Positions 49,802 to 59,464 of a stretch of 64,000 bases of DNA are shown here, one piece after another (the first letter of the stretch is position 1; every line of letters begins with the position of its first letter). The stretch comes from Prorocentrum cordatum. Its lineage: Eukaryota; Sar; Dinophyceae; Prorocentrales; Prorocentraceae. Made by a program: the position numbers and the translations under genes. Under the pieces are notes generated by a model. The model was not told where the DNA came from. It did not search any database and saw nothing but the letters and a program-made list of their open reading frames with translations. The stretch lies in assembly GCA_963575745.1 (NCBI GenBank), contig CAUYUJ010020680.1:36001-100000 (forward strand), given 5' to 3'.

Positions 49802-51575
49802 TTGCATACCATAGCCTTCGGCTCTCGAGCTAAGTGCCGCGGCGGGCCGCGGTGCATGGCTTGGCTGGGCCTCCCGGAGGGTTTGCTGAGGGTCCTGGAT
49901 CGCTGGGACGTGCCGGCGCTGCAGGCCTGGGTCGCTCGCTGCCCCGCGATCGAGGTCCCGCCCTGCCGCGCGTGCCTGGCCTGCCCGCCGTGCCCTGGGG
50001 CCACCGTGGGCGCGACCTCGGGCGCGGTGGCCCTCGCCTGCCTGGCCGCGGGCGTGGCTGGCGCCTCCCTCGGCGCATTGGTCGCGATCGCGGGCCTGCG
50101 GGTGTGGGGCCCGCTCCGCTTCAGAGTGAAGCGCGGGCCCGGGTCCCGCCGGCTCCGAACGGGGCGCCTCCACGCCTAGCGTTGGCGGCGACTGGCGAAC
50201 GCGGAGGCGTGGGCGTGGGTTCTCTACAACTTGGCGGGCGCGCCGCTCCTCCACCAGAGGATGGTTGTGGGTCAATTGGCACTCACGGATGATGTGATCA
50301 CAGTGGCGCCTGACGACATGGTCTACGCGGAACGCTTGCTGGCAGCTGGGCCCGACATAGCAGCGGTGCGTTTTGCGGCAGCTCGTTGGCCGCCCCCGCC
50401 TGGGATCGCGTCCGACGCCACCTAGAGGTTCGCCCGCGCCCCGTCGGCAGCCCGCGAGGCAGAGTGGCTGGCGGCCGCGACCGCCGAGGCCGACGTCGAG
50501 TTCGCCCGCCGCCACCCTGGAGTGCCCCCTCCCGCCTGGTGGCACGCTCATCCCCATGAGCGGCGGGCTGCTGCCGGGAGGGTCCCCCCTCTGCTGCCGC
50601 TGGTGGGGCGTTGGTGGGAGCTGCCGCGGGCCCGGGCGGTGATGCCGCCGCGCTGGCTGCCGCGGGGCTCCCGCCGCCGGCTGGGCGCTGCCGGGCCGCC
50701 GCCGCCCGCCGCGCTGCCGCCTGGCCCGCTGGTCGCCCCTGCTGCGGGGGCTCCCGTCGCAGCGGGAGCTCCGCCAACCGTCGGTGCGCCGCCTGGGCCG
50801 GGCTGGAAGGGCGACGGCGGCCCCCCGCTCGGGGCCAACGGAGAGGCGCCAGCAGGTCGGCCCGATCTGAAGGCGTCGTGCTGGCGTCGCGGGCTGGCAG
50901 GTGCGGGATCGTCATGCTCGGAGCGGGGGTATCGGCCATGGCTTTCATCCTGGAGGATTGGAGGCGGGCCGATTTCTCTGCGAAGTGGCGGGTGTCGGAT
51001 CCGCGGACGTCGGCACGCATCGCGGGCAGCAGTGGACCTCGCAGTTGGCTCGCGGTGACGGAGACGTCGAGAGAGATGGCCTACCCCCACTTCGTGCTGC
51101 AGCCGCGCTCGGCCGCCTGGCGCGTAGCTTGGCTGCTCCGCGGGGGCGGGCCGATTCAGCGTCGCGAGAACTGGAAGGCACGCAAGCGGCTCAGCACCTC
51201 GGACTGCGGGGTCGCCGAACACCGCGCCCTGATCACGGTGCTGGAGGACCTAGCGGCGATCGACGAGGTCAATGTGTCGAGCCTTGTCGGAACGGAGCGC
51301 CCGCTCAGGAATGTGCAGCTCATCGAGCACTTCTGGGAGGAGATGCAGAGTGGGCAGGGCGCCACCCAGCAGAAGTTGCCCCAGAAGGAAATCAGCGGTT
51401 CATGGGGGGCACGGGGGCCACCAGCCGCCCCGGCAGCATGGTCTGCCCCGCGCTCTTGGACGTCGTGGGCAGGGAGCTCGAGGGCGTCAGCCAGCTCAAG
51501 AAGACCCCCCGCTTGCTGCGGGAAGATGCGAAGGCCGCCTCTCGGGCCGAGGCCGGGGGGGCGAAGTCATGATGT
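49802..51575 (+). pseudogene. YR-2 Gag-like region, several frame changes
   Basis: Natural-looking stretches change phase. The first (49802-50179) has PPCRACLACPPCPG and a hydrophobic segment LACLAAGVAGASLGALVAI. Next is LLHQRMVVGQLALTDDVITV with DMVYAERLLAAGPDIAAVRF (50245-50385). An Ala/Pro-rich section follows, then LEDWRRADFSAKWRVSDPR and CGVAEHRALITVLEDLAAIDEV (50947-51270), then MVCPALLDVVGRELEGVSQLK (51438-51500). The pattern fits the Gag of dinoflagellate tyrosine-recombinase retroelements as I know them; no enzyme motif is present. Confidence 0.45.
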
Positions 51576-52199
51576 CATCGTGCCGGGGGGGGGCCTTCCG
51601 GCCCGTCCACCCCAGGCGCTGCGGCAACTGGGCCTATTTCGGCGTTCGCCTGCGCCGCTGAGAGTGTGCGTGGCAGGGGCGGCGGAGTGGGCGCGGAACG
51701 GCAGCGGGGCCTTTTTCCGCTGCCCGTGCGTGCTGCTGCTGGCCCCGGCGAGCTGGCTGGTGGCAGGTGTTCTCGCAGTATGCTGAGGCGGGCCCGCCGT
51801 GCTGCGTCTGCGCCGTGGCTCATCAGGCAGGCGGCGGGGTCGCTCAACGGCCTCAGCGGCGCGGGGGGCGGTGGCGAGCCTGGGCCGCTGGCCGATGCGG
51901 CGCTGGCGCAGCGGCGGTGCCAGTCCCGCGTCGCGGGCTCCGTCATGCAGCTGGGCCCCCCGCCGGGCGACCTTCAGCCTTCGGCAGCCCTTCGGGAGCT
52001 CCAGGCTGCTCTGTCCTACGACGGCGCGCTGCCGACCAGGGCGGAGGCGATGGGCGTCTCCCGGCTCTCGCTGCCGCCTCCGGGCAATTGCCCCGTGGCG
52101 CTGGAGCGGCTTCTGGAGTCCGAGGTTTATGATTCCTATCGTTGTGATATCTCGAGCATGGTCTTGCCAAAGACCGAAATTTTGAAGGTGGGGCAGGGT
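51576..52199 (+). pseudogene. YR-2 pol, N-terminal part before the YR-1 insertion
   Basis: The frame runs LGPPPGDLQPSAALRELQAA...LPPPGNCPVALERLL...VLPKTEILKVGQG and ends exactly at a codon boundary at 52199, where the A1 repeat of YR-1 begins. It resumes in register at 59465. Confidence 0.6.
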
Positions 52200-52309
52200 T
52201 ATCAGTTTTCAAACATTCTTTCCTGGGCTCGGTTTAAGGGGTTCCAGGTGGCCGCTCCCCCCTTGCCTGTGAAGAGTAGTATACGACAGATGTGCTCACG
52301 TCTGTTGGC
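52200..52309 (+). repeat. YR-1 A1 repeat
   Basis: This 110-bp repeat begins TATCAGTTTTCAAAC and ends ACGTCTGTTGGC. It is identical by eye to 59257-59366. Confidence 0.9.
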
Positions 52310-52478
52310 TCGCAGTTTTTTGGGCTCAAGAGATTGGGGCGGGTAAGCCTGTGCCGCCGCCCTTCCTTGGCCCAGAGAGCGCCCATCCGCCCGCGCGGCT
52401 GGGGCGCATCCTGCGCTTGGCGCTTCGAGGAGGCCTCATCGGGCCCAGGCAGCCCCTCACGCCACCACGGCGGGGCGG

Positions 52479-54293
52479 GTGGCCACCGCCGTGTTCTGGG
52501 TGGTCCTCGCGTTCCTCGGCTTCAGCGACCGGCCGTGGGAGCAGCCTGCGGCCGAACAGCCCGAGGAGCCCGCCGCGTCGGCGGCATTCGAGGACGTAGA
52601 GTACACTGAGCGAGCCCGCGACGGAGATCGCGGGACTTTCCCGTGGAAGTCGATGTCATTCCGAAAGTGGAACCGACTGTGCTGGCGCAGCAGCAAGGAT
52701 GGCCCTGCTGGAGTGGTGATGCTGCTCATCGAGAAGGCTCCCTCAGGAGCGGGCCGCGCTGGCGAGTGGACGGCCCTAGATCCCACGGGCAGGGTCCAGC
52801 TGATCAACCCGAAGGACAAGGTCCACGCTTCGACGCGGGCCAAGCCTGGTGTCACGTACACGGACCATGCAGGACTCAGCCAGCACGAGAAGGAGGAGGC
52901 GGAGCAGGCCAGCAAGCGCCTGCTTGACCGCATGAAGGGCCACACGGTGCCGAGCAGCTCCAAGAAGAAGGCCCCCGCCAAGTCCAAGGGTCGTCGCATT
53001 CGCCTGATCCCGAGCTTCGGGGCCACGAAGGCGGCTGCTTCGATCGGGCTCTGGGCGTGGGCGAGGCGAAGCTGGGGGCCTGTAGCGGGAGCTGGGATCG
53101 TGGCTTGGCGTGCGTGGAACTATTTCAATGTCTACGGTTGGGTGGTGGCTCTATACTCCAAGTTCGAGGAAGGCCGCGAGTGGGTCGAGTATCTCGGCGA
53201 GCTGGGGGAGTCCGTGGGCGAGATGCGCGAGAGTGGGGAGCTCGACTTCTATGTGTTCTCCCTGGCGATCGGGCTGATCGCTATCTGGTGGGTCTTCGGC
53301 GGGTCCAAGGACACGGGCACGGAGTACGCGGGTTCCGAGAGCGACGATGACTCCGTGGCCAGCGACGTCACCACCGAGAGCGAGGAGGCCGACTCGAAGA
53401 CCGCCACGATGATGGAGACCATTCTCGCAGGACAGCAGCAGATGGCGGAGCTGATGCAGGCTGTCAATGACTTGAAGAACCGCCCTGCCAATGCGTCGGC
53501 GGAGGGGGGATCGGACGTGCAGTCGGGGCCGATCGAACCGTCAAGGGACAAGATCGAGGAACTTCTGGCCAAGTTGCGGGAGCACGAGCGGGTCGTCGAG
53601 CTCGACAGCACTCGGGGGACCCGCGGGTCGCCCTCAGCGGGGAGCTCTCCGTCGTCTCCCCACGGTTTCGAGCTCGTCGGCGCTGGCATGGAGGACAGCC
53701 CGAACCGCAACCCCCTGAAGGTCAGGATCCACGAGCTGGAGATGGAGTCTCGCAACCCTCGGGAGGCGATGCTGTCCGCGCTCAAGGCTTTTGATGGCGC
53801 TGCTGACCTTGGCCGCGTAGGGGAGATTCGCACTCGCGTGGCCCCTGAGGTGCTCACGCGGCTCTACCGCGGAGGGAAGAAGGCCCAGGCAGAGCTTCGT
53901 GAGTGGCTACGGAGCAAGGAGCTCGAGAGCTGCAGCGCGGCCGCGGAGGTCCTCGTCCTCGGCATGGTGATTGACCGGATGCTGGAGGCAGAGTCGCCGG
54001 CGTCGGTCATCAACTCGAGGGCGGCGGAGCTGGTCTGCCTGAGGATCTACAGCATCATGAAGGCGTTCGATCGGGTTCAGAAGAAGGACGACTGGCTTCG
54101 TCCAAAGAGTCAGGCCGGATCGAAGTGGAAGAGCAAGGTCGACTGGATGCTGGCGGAGCAGTACTTCAGGGTCGACAGGTCGGAGAACGACATTGACGCG
54201 GCGGACGACGAGGTGACCGAGAAGCTCAAGAAGAAGGCTCTCTTCCAGAAGCACTTGGGGTCAGTCTCTGGTTCTGCCGCGGCGGACGAGTGA
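52479..54293 (+). CDS. YR-1 Gag-like protein with hydrophobic segments
   Basis: The frame is open for 604 codons; the first ATG in phase is at 52653 (MSFRKWNRLCW). Features: a possible N-terminal hydrophobic stretch, a charged region, a Lys-rich basic patch (SSKKKAPAKSKGRRIR), then hydrophobic segments VAGAGIVAWRAWNYFNVYGW and VFSLAIGLIAIWWVFGG. The rest is an acidic stretch, a coiled coil (DKIEELLAKLREHERVVEL) and a helical C-terminal domain. No enzyme motif. By position it is the Gag of the element; membrane-like segments are atypical. Confidence 0.6.
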   Translation: MATAVFWVVLAFLGFSDRPWEQPAAEQPEEPAASAAFEDVEYTERARDGDRGTFPWKSMSFRKWNRLCWRSSKDGPAGVVMLLIEKAPSGAGRAGEWTALDPTGRVQLINPKDKVHASTRAKPGVTYTDHAGLSQHEKEEAEQASKRLLDRMKGHTVPSSSKKKAPAKSKGRRIRLIPSFGATKAAASIGLWAWARRSWGPVAGAGIVAWRAWNYFNVYGWVVALYSKFEEGREWVEYLGELGESVGEMRESGELDFYVFSLAIGLIAIWWVFGGSKDTGTEYAGSESDDDSVASDVTTESEEADSKTATMMETILAGQQQMAELMQAVNDLKNRPANASAEGGSDVQSGPIEPSRDKIEELLAKLREHERVVELDSTRGTRGSPSAGSSPSSPHGFELVGAGMEDSPNRNPLKVRIHELEMESRNPREAMLSALKAFDGAADLGRVGEIRTRVAPEVLTRLYRGGKKAQAELREWLRSKELESCSAAAEVLVLGMVIDRMLEAESPASVINSRAAELVCLRIYSIMKAFDRVQKKDDWLRPKSQAGSKWKSKVDWMLAEQYFRVDRSENDIDAADDEVTEKLKKKALFQKHLGSVSGSAAADE

Positions 54294-54603
54294 CAAACCG
54301 GCTGCCCCTCGGTGGCGGGGCGGTTCAGATCCAGAAGTCCACCCGAGCAGAGGAGGCTGTTCGCGGCCCTCTTCTTGCTCGTTTCGCTCGGTGTGTACTG
54401 GACCCTCGTCGGGCCCTTCATCATCCAGTTCGGCGGTGCTGCTACTGCTCCGCACGTCGGTTGGCGTACAACGCGTTCCACCTCTTCGGCGGCTTCAGCG
54501 TGTGCTGCCTGCTCGAGCTCACTCTTCGAGCTCCCAGTTTTGAAGGCCTTGCAGGTTTCCTTGTACTTGCCAGCTTGGCCTTGCCGCGACCCAGTTCGTC
54601 GTC

Positions 54604-57600
54604 ATGAGCAAGGACGGCGCCCAGGACACGAAACCCTCGCGACCTCGCCAGGAGGACGCTCGCGGGCATCGAGATCTGATTGGAACGCTACCTTTTTTAC
54701 CAGCGACGTGGTGCTCAACTTCAGACGGCGCGTTGAGCGCGAGCGTGAGGCGGGTGACGTGGCTTCGGTCGAATCGTGCCATCGCTGCGCTCCGCGGTCT
54801 GGCCCGTGGGCACTTCAAGGAGCTGAGGGACTGGGAGCCGCGCGTCTCCAGTGGCGGTTGGGCTCACTCCACGTTCTTGCAGAAGGAGATTGTCCGACGC
54901 GTCTGGAACGAGCAGGTCAAGAGGGCTACGTGGGGTTCCGTCGACGATGGCAGAGCGGTTTTGCGCCGCTATGGCGAGAAGCTCCCTGTGGGATATGGGA
55001 GCGGCTCTGCCTCGGAGACGGGAGGGAGCGAGCGACTTCAGAGAGGGGCCCTGTGCCCGCTGCGAGTATCCGAGGTAGACCTGCCTCCACCGAAGCTCCG
55101 AGGGGTCAGCGTGAAAGACCTGGCACGGTCTGCGGCCGCTTACCTCGAGGAGCCTGGACGTTTCATGCTGAAGTCGGAGGCGGAGATCGACATGAGGGAG
55201 TATCGCAAGATCAAGCCGTACGAGGCCCCCGAGCTCAAGCACGGCACGACTCGGCTGGAGCTGGCCGTCAAGATGTGGGAGTCGAACATGCTGCAGTACG
55301 TGGACGAAGTTCGGGAGAGGCTCTCGGTCTTCACCGTAGTCAAGAAGGTCGAGGGGGCGGGCTCGGACAGGAAGGTCACCTCCAGGTTGGTGTGGGACGC
55401 TCGTCGAGTCAACTTGCACTTCCAGACGCCTCCGTGGGTGCCTCTCGGCTCTCCCGCGGCGTTGGCGGAGATCGACCTGGGCCCCGACGTCTTGGGGGAG
55501 AAGCAGTTCCTCACCTTCCAAGGCGACGTGCCCGTGATGTTCTACAGGCTGAAGAACTTGCCAGAGTTGTACTCCTACTTTGTCTTGGATGGAGTCGACC
55601 CGGCCGAGCTGTGGGAGTTCGCGCGAGGTCGAGGCGTCGAGCTGCCGCCTCCGACCAAGAGTGCCGTGGGCGTCGCCTGCTGTGTTGTGCCCATGGGGTG
55701 GAGTTGGGCCGTCTTCCTTGCCCACACCTCCTTGACCGACTGCCTCGACGACCTGGAGGCCACAGGAGCGGCGAGGGTCGAGCACGGCAGCTCCGTGCCG
55801 AACCTCCTCGAGCACCGCTTGCTGTACTGGCTCTACATCGACGACTACGGCGGGGGCCTGACGGGCGACGACGAGAACGACCCGAACCTGCATGCGGCGG
55901 CTGCCGAGGCGAAGCAGATGCTTGTGGACAAGGGCCTGGCAGTCCACAAGGAGAGCGCGGGGAGGGGGCTGCCCGAGCAGCTGGGCATCACCATCGACCC
56001 CGTCACCTTGCGCTGTCGCGTCAAGGACGAGAAGCTACGGGAGCTGGTGCTGGCAACCGAGGCCCTCGCTCTTCAGGACTCGGCCCAGCCCGCTCTCCTC
56101 GAGGTGGTCATGGGGCACTGGGCGTGGGCCATGATGGTGGCTCGAGCTGCCTTCTCTATACCTCACGTCATCTACGCCTGGATCCACGCTTCGGAGGATC
56201 GGTCGCGGCCCAGGCTGTTGTGGAAGGACGTGAAGGCGGAGCTGGTCGCCCTGGCCGAGCTGTCCATCTTCTTCTTCTCGGACCTCTCTTTGGCTTGGCA
56301 CTCGAGTGTGTACATGACCGACGCCAGCAACTACGGCTACGCGGTGATGTCCTCGGAGGCCTCAGCGGAGTCGCAGAGATGCGAGGCCCGCTGGGCCCGT
56401 CAGCAAGGCTGGGGAGTGCAGGTCGACACGGCGTACACCGAGGCCGAATGGCGACACGCGGCCAAGGACGACATCTTCTCCGAGGAGACCGAGGAGACCA
56501 CGGGGTTCAGGGTCACGGGCCTGCCCGGCATGGTCGAGCTCTTTGCGGGGTCGGGGAATCTAGCGGAGGCCTTCAGGGTGGGCGTCCCCACCTGGGCGGA
56601 GGCCTGGGAGATCGACAACGGGAAGCAGTGCGACCTTCTCGATCAGACGGCCGTCGCGAGGTTCATGCTCAGGCTGCGGCAGAAGGAGTTTTGGTGGGTC
56701 CACGCAGGTCCACCGTGCTCCACCTTTTCGCGAGCCAGGATCCCCCGTCTGAGGACACCAGATCACCTGTTTGGTGTCCCAGGCTTGGGGAGAGCGGACC
56801 GCAGGAAGGTGAAAGACGGTACCATGATGGCGATGGTCGCGATCGAAGCTTGCATCCTGGCCCTCACGATCGGCGTGTTCTTCTCGCTGGAGAACCCTTT
56901 CGACAGTCTCATCTGGCTCCTCCCCGAGATGGCTGCGCTCGAGGCGCGGAGCGACGTCTTTGTCATTGTCCTCGACTACTGCCAGTACGGCACGCCTTGG
57001 AAGAAGCCGACCAAGATACTGACCTCGTGCGAGGATCTGAGAAGCCTTGGCAGAACGTGTTCAGGTACGGCAGGATCCTGTTCCGTCACACACCAACCGC
57101 ACCAAGTTCTACGGGGAGATGCGCCTTGCGGGACCAAGTGGACCAAGCTTGCCTGCCCCTACCCGCCGAGCCTCTGCGAGGAGATCGTGAGGATCGCGAA
57201 GGGGCACGCACCTGCAGGAGTGGGGCGACCTCTACCAGCACACTTGAGGAGGGCGGCGCGACAGCCTGCTCCTCCCCTGGCCGCGGAGTGGACGGACATC
57301 GAGCGCTGGGCGACGGCTTTTGCCGGTCGCTGGGAGCGACACGAGCGCAACAACGTGCTCGAGGGCCGTGGGGTGCTGGCCGTCCTTCGACATCTATCGA
57401 GAAGCAGCCGTTCATGGTGCAAGCGCGTCCTCATCTTCACGGACTCGCTTGTCGTCGTGGGGGCGCTCAGCAAAGGACGAGCCTCGTCCTTCGACCTCCT
57501 GAGGCTCTGCAGGATGGCGGCGGCCATCCAACTGGCGTGCGGCATCCGCATCTACCTGAGGTGGGTCCCCAGCGAGATCAACGTGGCGGACGGCCCGTCG

Positions 57601-57732
57601 CGCGGGGGGCCGGAGGGCGCGGATGCCGACACGGTCCAGGGCCACCTGACCCGCGGGCTCCCACGGAGTCTGCGAGCTGCGTTTCGACGTCATCGGGGAG
57701 AGGCCGCAGCTCAGGGTGCGGCCCACTGGTGA
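54604..57732 (+). CDS. YR-1 RT-RNase H with nested C5-methyltransferase-like domain (1042 aa)
   Basis: The ATG at 54604 opens a frame to TGA 57730-57732. RT: FTVVKKVEG and RLVWDARRVN, then FQGDVPVMFYRL (palm), CCVVPMGWSWAVFLAH and the active box YIDDY (55835-55850). RNase H starts with VYMTDASNYGYAV (56300-56345). It is then interrupted by a methyltransferase-like domain: VELFAGSGNLAEAF, AWEIDN, AGPPCSTFSRA, SLENPF and QYGTPWKKPTKI (56530-57030). RNase H resumes at LEGRGVLAVLRHL, LIFTDSLVVV and NVADGPSRG (57360-57605). All four RNase H acids are present. A second frame is stop-free across the same bases. Confidence 0.85.
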   Translation: MSKDGAQDTKPSRPRQEDARGHRDLIGTLPFLPATWCSTSDGALSASVRRVTWLRSNRAIAALRGLARGHFKELRDWEPRVSSGGWAHSTFLQKEIVRRVWNEQVKRATWGSVDDGRAVLRRYGEKLPVGYGSGSASETGGSERLQRGALCPLRVSEVDLPPPKLRGVSVKDLARSAAAYLEEPGRFMLKSEAEIDMREYRKIKPYEAPELKHGTTRLELAVKMWESNMLQYVDEVRERLSVFTVVKKVEGAGSDRKVTSRLVWDARRVNLHFQTPPWVPLGSPAALAEIDLGPDVLGEKQFLTFQGDVPVMFYRLKNLPELYSYFVLDGVDPAELWEFARGRGVELPPPTKSAVGVACCVVPMGWSWAVFLAHTSLTDCLDDLEATGAARVEHGSSVPNLLEHRLLYWLYIDDYGGGLTGDDENDPNLHAAAAEAKQMLVDKGLAVHKESAGRGLPEQLGITIDPVTLRCRVKDEKLRELVLATEALALQDSAQPALLEVVMGHWAWAMMVARAAFSIPHVIYAWIHASEDRSRPRLLWKDVKAELVALAELSIFFFSDLSLAWHSSVYMTDASNYGYAVMSSEASAESQRCEARWARQQGWGVQVDTAYTEAEWRHAAKDDIFSEETEETTGFRVTGLPGMVELFAGSGNLAEAFRVGVPTWAEAWEIDNGKQCDLLDQTAVARFMLRLRQKEFWWVHAGPPCSTFSRARIPRLRTPDHLFGVPGLGRADRRKVKDGTMMAMVAIEACILALTIGVFFSLENPFDSLIWLLPEMAALEARSDVFVIVLDYCQYGTPWKKPTKILTSCEDLRSLGRTCSGTAGSCSVTHQPHQVLRGDAPCGTKWTKLACPYPPSLCEEIVRIAKGHAPAGVGRPLPAHLRRAARQPAPPLAAEWTDIERWATAFAGRWERHERNNVLEGRGVLAVLRHLSRSSRSWCKRVLIFTDSLVVVGALSKGRASSFDLLRLCRMAAAIQLACGIRIYLRWVPSEINVADGPSRGGPEGADADTVQGHLTRGLPRSLRAAFRRHRGEAAAQGAAHW

Positions 57733-57755
57733 TCGCGCTGACCGTCTGCGTGCAC

Positions 57756-58973
57756 ATGGCCAACTACGGGGTCCTTGCGACTTCGCCCCCACCCCGCCGT
57801 CGGGGTTCAGGGCGCCTCGCCACGAGTTCCCCGCCGCCACTGACTGGGCGAGGGGCTCGAGCCTGGGAGCACGCCAGGGACGATGTGCTCAGCTACGCCA
57901 ACCGGCTCTGTGTCCACGCGGTGGATGACAACACCAACAGGCGCTATGTCAAAGAGGTCAGGCGTTTCCTGCAGGACGTACAGCGGCAGCGGGTCCCCTT
58001 CGACAGCTTTGCCGAGCGCGACACCGCCATGGCCAACTACCTGTCGGCGCTGTGCTACTTGCACCGCGAGAGCGTGGGCGTCGGCAACGCCGTCTTCTTT
58101 GGGTTCCTGCACATCTACGAGGACCATCGTGACAAGATGCCTCAGTCGGCCCGCGCGCTTAAGTCCTGGCTCAGGATGGCTGCGCAGGGCGAGGGGAAGC
58201 CTCTCGACCGAGCCTCCATCGCCTGCATTGCGCTGTGGATGCTGCGCGGCAACATGATCTACGAGGGCGTCCTGGTGCTTCTCTCCTTCGACTGCCTGCT
58301 GAGGGAGCAGGACTGGAGCCTGCTCAGGACCATGGATGTCGCATTTGACAGATCGTCGGCGAGTTTGGCGCTGGGAGTACGTGCGCGGGGCGAGACAGTC
58401 AAGACGGGCAGTGACCAAGGGGTGGTCCTCCGCTTCCAGTTCGTGAAGGCCCTCCTGCAGGGCGTGGTGGACGTGACCACCAACGGCGATCTGCTCTTTC
58501 CGCTCTCCGCCGCCTCCTTTCGGAAGACTTGGTGGACGGCATTGCGGGCCCTCAACCTGGAGTGGAGCGGACCACCACATGGCCTACGACATTCAGGCGC
58601 AGCTGACTTCGTGGAGTCGGGCCAGACGCTGGAGGCTACCCGACGGCGTGGCCGCTGGAAGTCAGCCGCATCCGTCCAGCGCTACACGAAGCAGTATGAG
58701 CTGGTGAGGCATCGAGCGCAGGCGGGACACCAGATTGAGCAGGAGGGAGCGATCTTTTGGACCGACCCGTCGGCTGCCCTCCTCGCCAGTCTCGCCAGCG
58801 TCCAGCTCAAGAAGTTCAAGGGCCTCAGGAGGGCGCTCACCACCCGCCTGCAGGAGCTCGCAGGCGACGACGAGTCCAGCGTCTCCTCGACGGAGGGTGT
58901 TCCAGAGGAGCCCCGCAGTGCTGAGGCAGCACAGCGGGCCAAGCGTCAGAGACGCCGACAGAGAGGCGGCTGA
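57756..58973 (+). CDS. YR-1 tyrosine recombinase
   Basis: The ATG at 57756 lies 24 nt after the RT stop, in the -1 phase relative to RT, and the frame ends at TGA 58971-58973. The N-terminal DNA-binding helices include DDNTNRRYVKEVRRFLQDVQ. The catalytic set is complete: Arg in CLLREQDW, Lys in ETVKTG, His and Arg in PHGLRHSG, Trp in RGRWKS and Tyr in VQRYTKQY. A basic tail ends RQRRRQRGG. The recombinase integrates the circular cDNA. Because the same phase is also open upstream through RT, -1 frameshifting is an alternative to internal initiation. Confidence 0.88.
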   Translation: MANYGVLATSPPPRRRGSGRLATSSPPPLTGRGARAWEHARDDVLSYANRLCVHAVDDNTNRRYVKEVRRFLQDVQRQRVPFDSFAERDTAMANYLSALCYLHRESVGVGNAVFFGFLHIYEDHRDKMPQSARALKSWLRMAAQGEGKPLDRASIACIALWMLRGNMIYEGVLVLLSFDCLLREQDWSLLRTMDVAFDRSSASLALGVRARGETVKTGSDQGVVLRFQFVKALLQGVVDVTTNGDLLFPLSAASFRKTWWTALRALNLEWSGPPHGLRHSGAADFVESGQTLEATRRRGRWKSAASVQRYTKQYELVRHRAQAGHQIEQEGAIFWTDPSAALLASLASVQLKKFKGLRRALTTRLQELAGDDESSVSSTEGVPEEPRSAEAAQRAKRQRRRQRGG

Positions 58974-59155
58974 CGCCAGATGGGAGAAATGCGTTTTTTC
59001 TCTGGCAGGATGGTAGACTGTTGCAGGGCCCTGCCATCAGGCTGGGCCGTGCGCGAATCGAGCCTCACGCACGACCAGCCAAACCTTTGGCCCCACGTCG
59101 GGGCACCAGAGCGGCAGAAAAAGTGATGTTGAAAATATCGCGCTGTGACTGCTTA
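58974..59155 (+). other. YR-1 3' non-coding segment
   Basis: This lies between the recombinase stop and B1. It has no gene. GGGCCCTGCCATCAGGCTGGGCC could fold. Confidence 0.5.
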
Positions 59156-59256
59156 GGCCAACGCCATTCCGCCTGAGTGTTGTCTAGGCTCCTACTTTAA
59201 TCCGAATGCGTTGGGGGCAAAAGTAAGCTGGCCCCCTCCCCCTCGGGCCCCAGGAA
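59156..59256 (+). repeat. YR-1 B1 repeat
   Basis: This 101-bp repeat begins GGCCAACGCCATTCC and ends GGGCCCCAGGAA. It abuts A2. Confidence 0.9.
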
Positions 59257-59366
59257 TATCAGTTTTCAAACATTCTTTCCTGGGCTCGGTTTAAGGGGTT
59301 CCAGGTGGCCGCTCCCCCCTTGCCTGTGAAGAGTAGTATACGACAGATGTGCTCACGTCTGTTGGC
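59257..59366 (+). repeat. YR-1 A2 repeat
   Basis: This 110-bp copy of A1 overlaps the first three bases (GGC) of B2. Confidence 0.9.
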
Positions 59367-59464
59367 CAACGCCATTCCGCCTGAGTGTTGTCTAGGCTCC
59401 TACTTTAATCCGAATGCGTTGGGGGCAAAAGTAAGCTGGCCCCCTCCCCCTCGGGCCCCAGGAA
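59364..59464 (+). repeat. YR-1 B2 repeat
   Basis: This 101-bp copy of B1 forms the right end of the element. The YR-2 reading frame resumes at the next base. Confidence 0.9.

Larger units (their letters stand above)
52200..59464 (+). mobile_element. YR-1: young PAT-like tyrosine-recombinase retrotransposon (7265 bp)
   Basis: Split direct repeats mark the element: A1 at 52200-52309, then ORFs, then B1 (59156-59256), A2 (59257-59366) and B2 (59364-59464). This is the A1...B1-A2-B2 layout of PAT-type YR retrotransposons. A1/A2 (110 bp) and B1/B2 (101 bp) show no difference by eye. Gag, RT-RNase H with an internal methyltransferase-like domain, and tyrosine recombinase frames are all open with catalytic residues present. 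There is no target duplication, as expected for recombinase-mediated integration. Confidence 0.88.
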
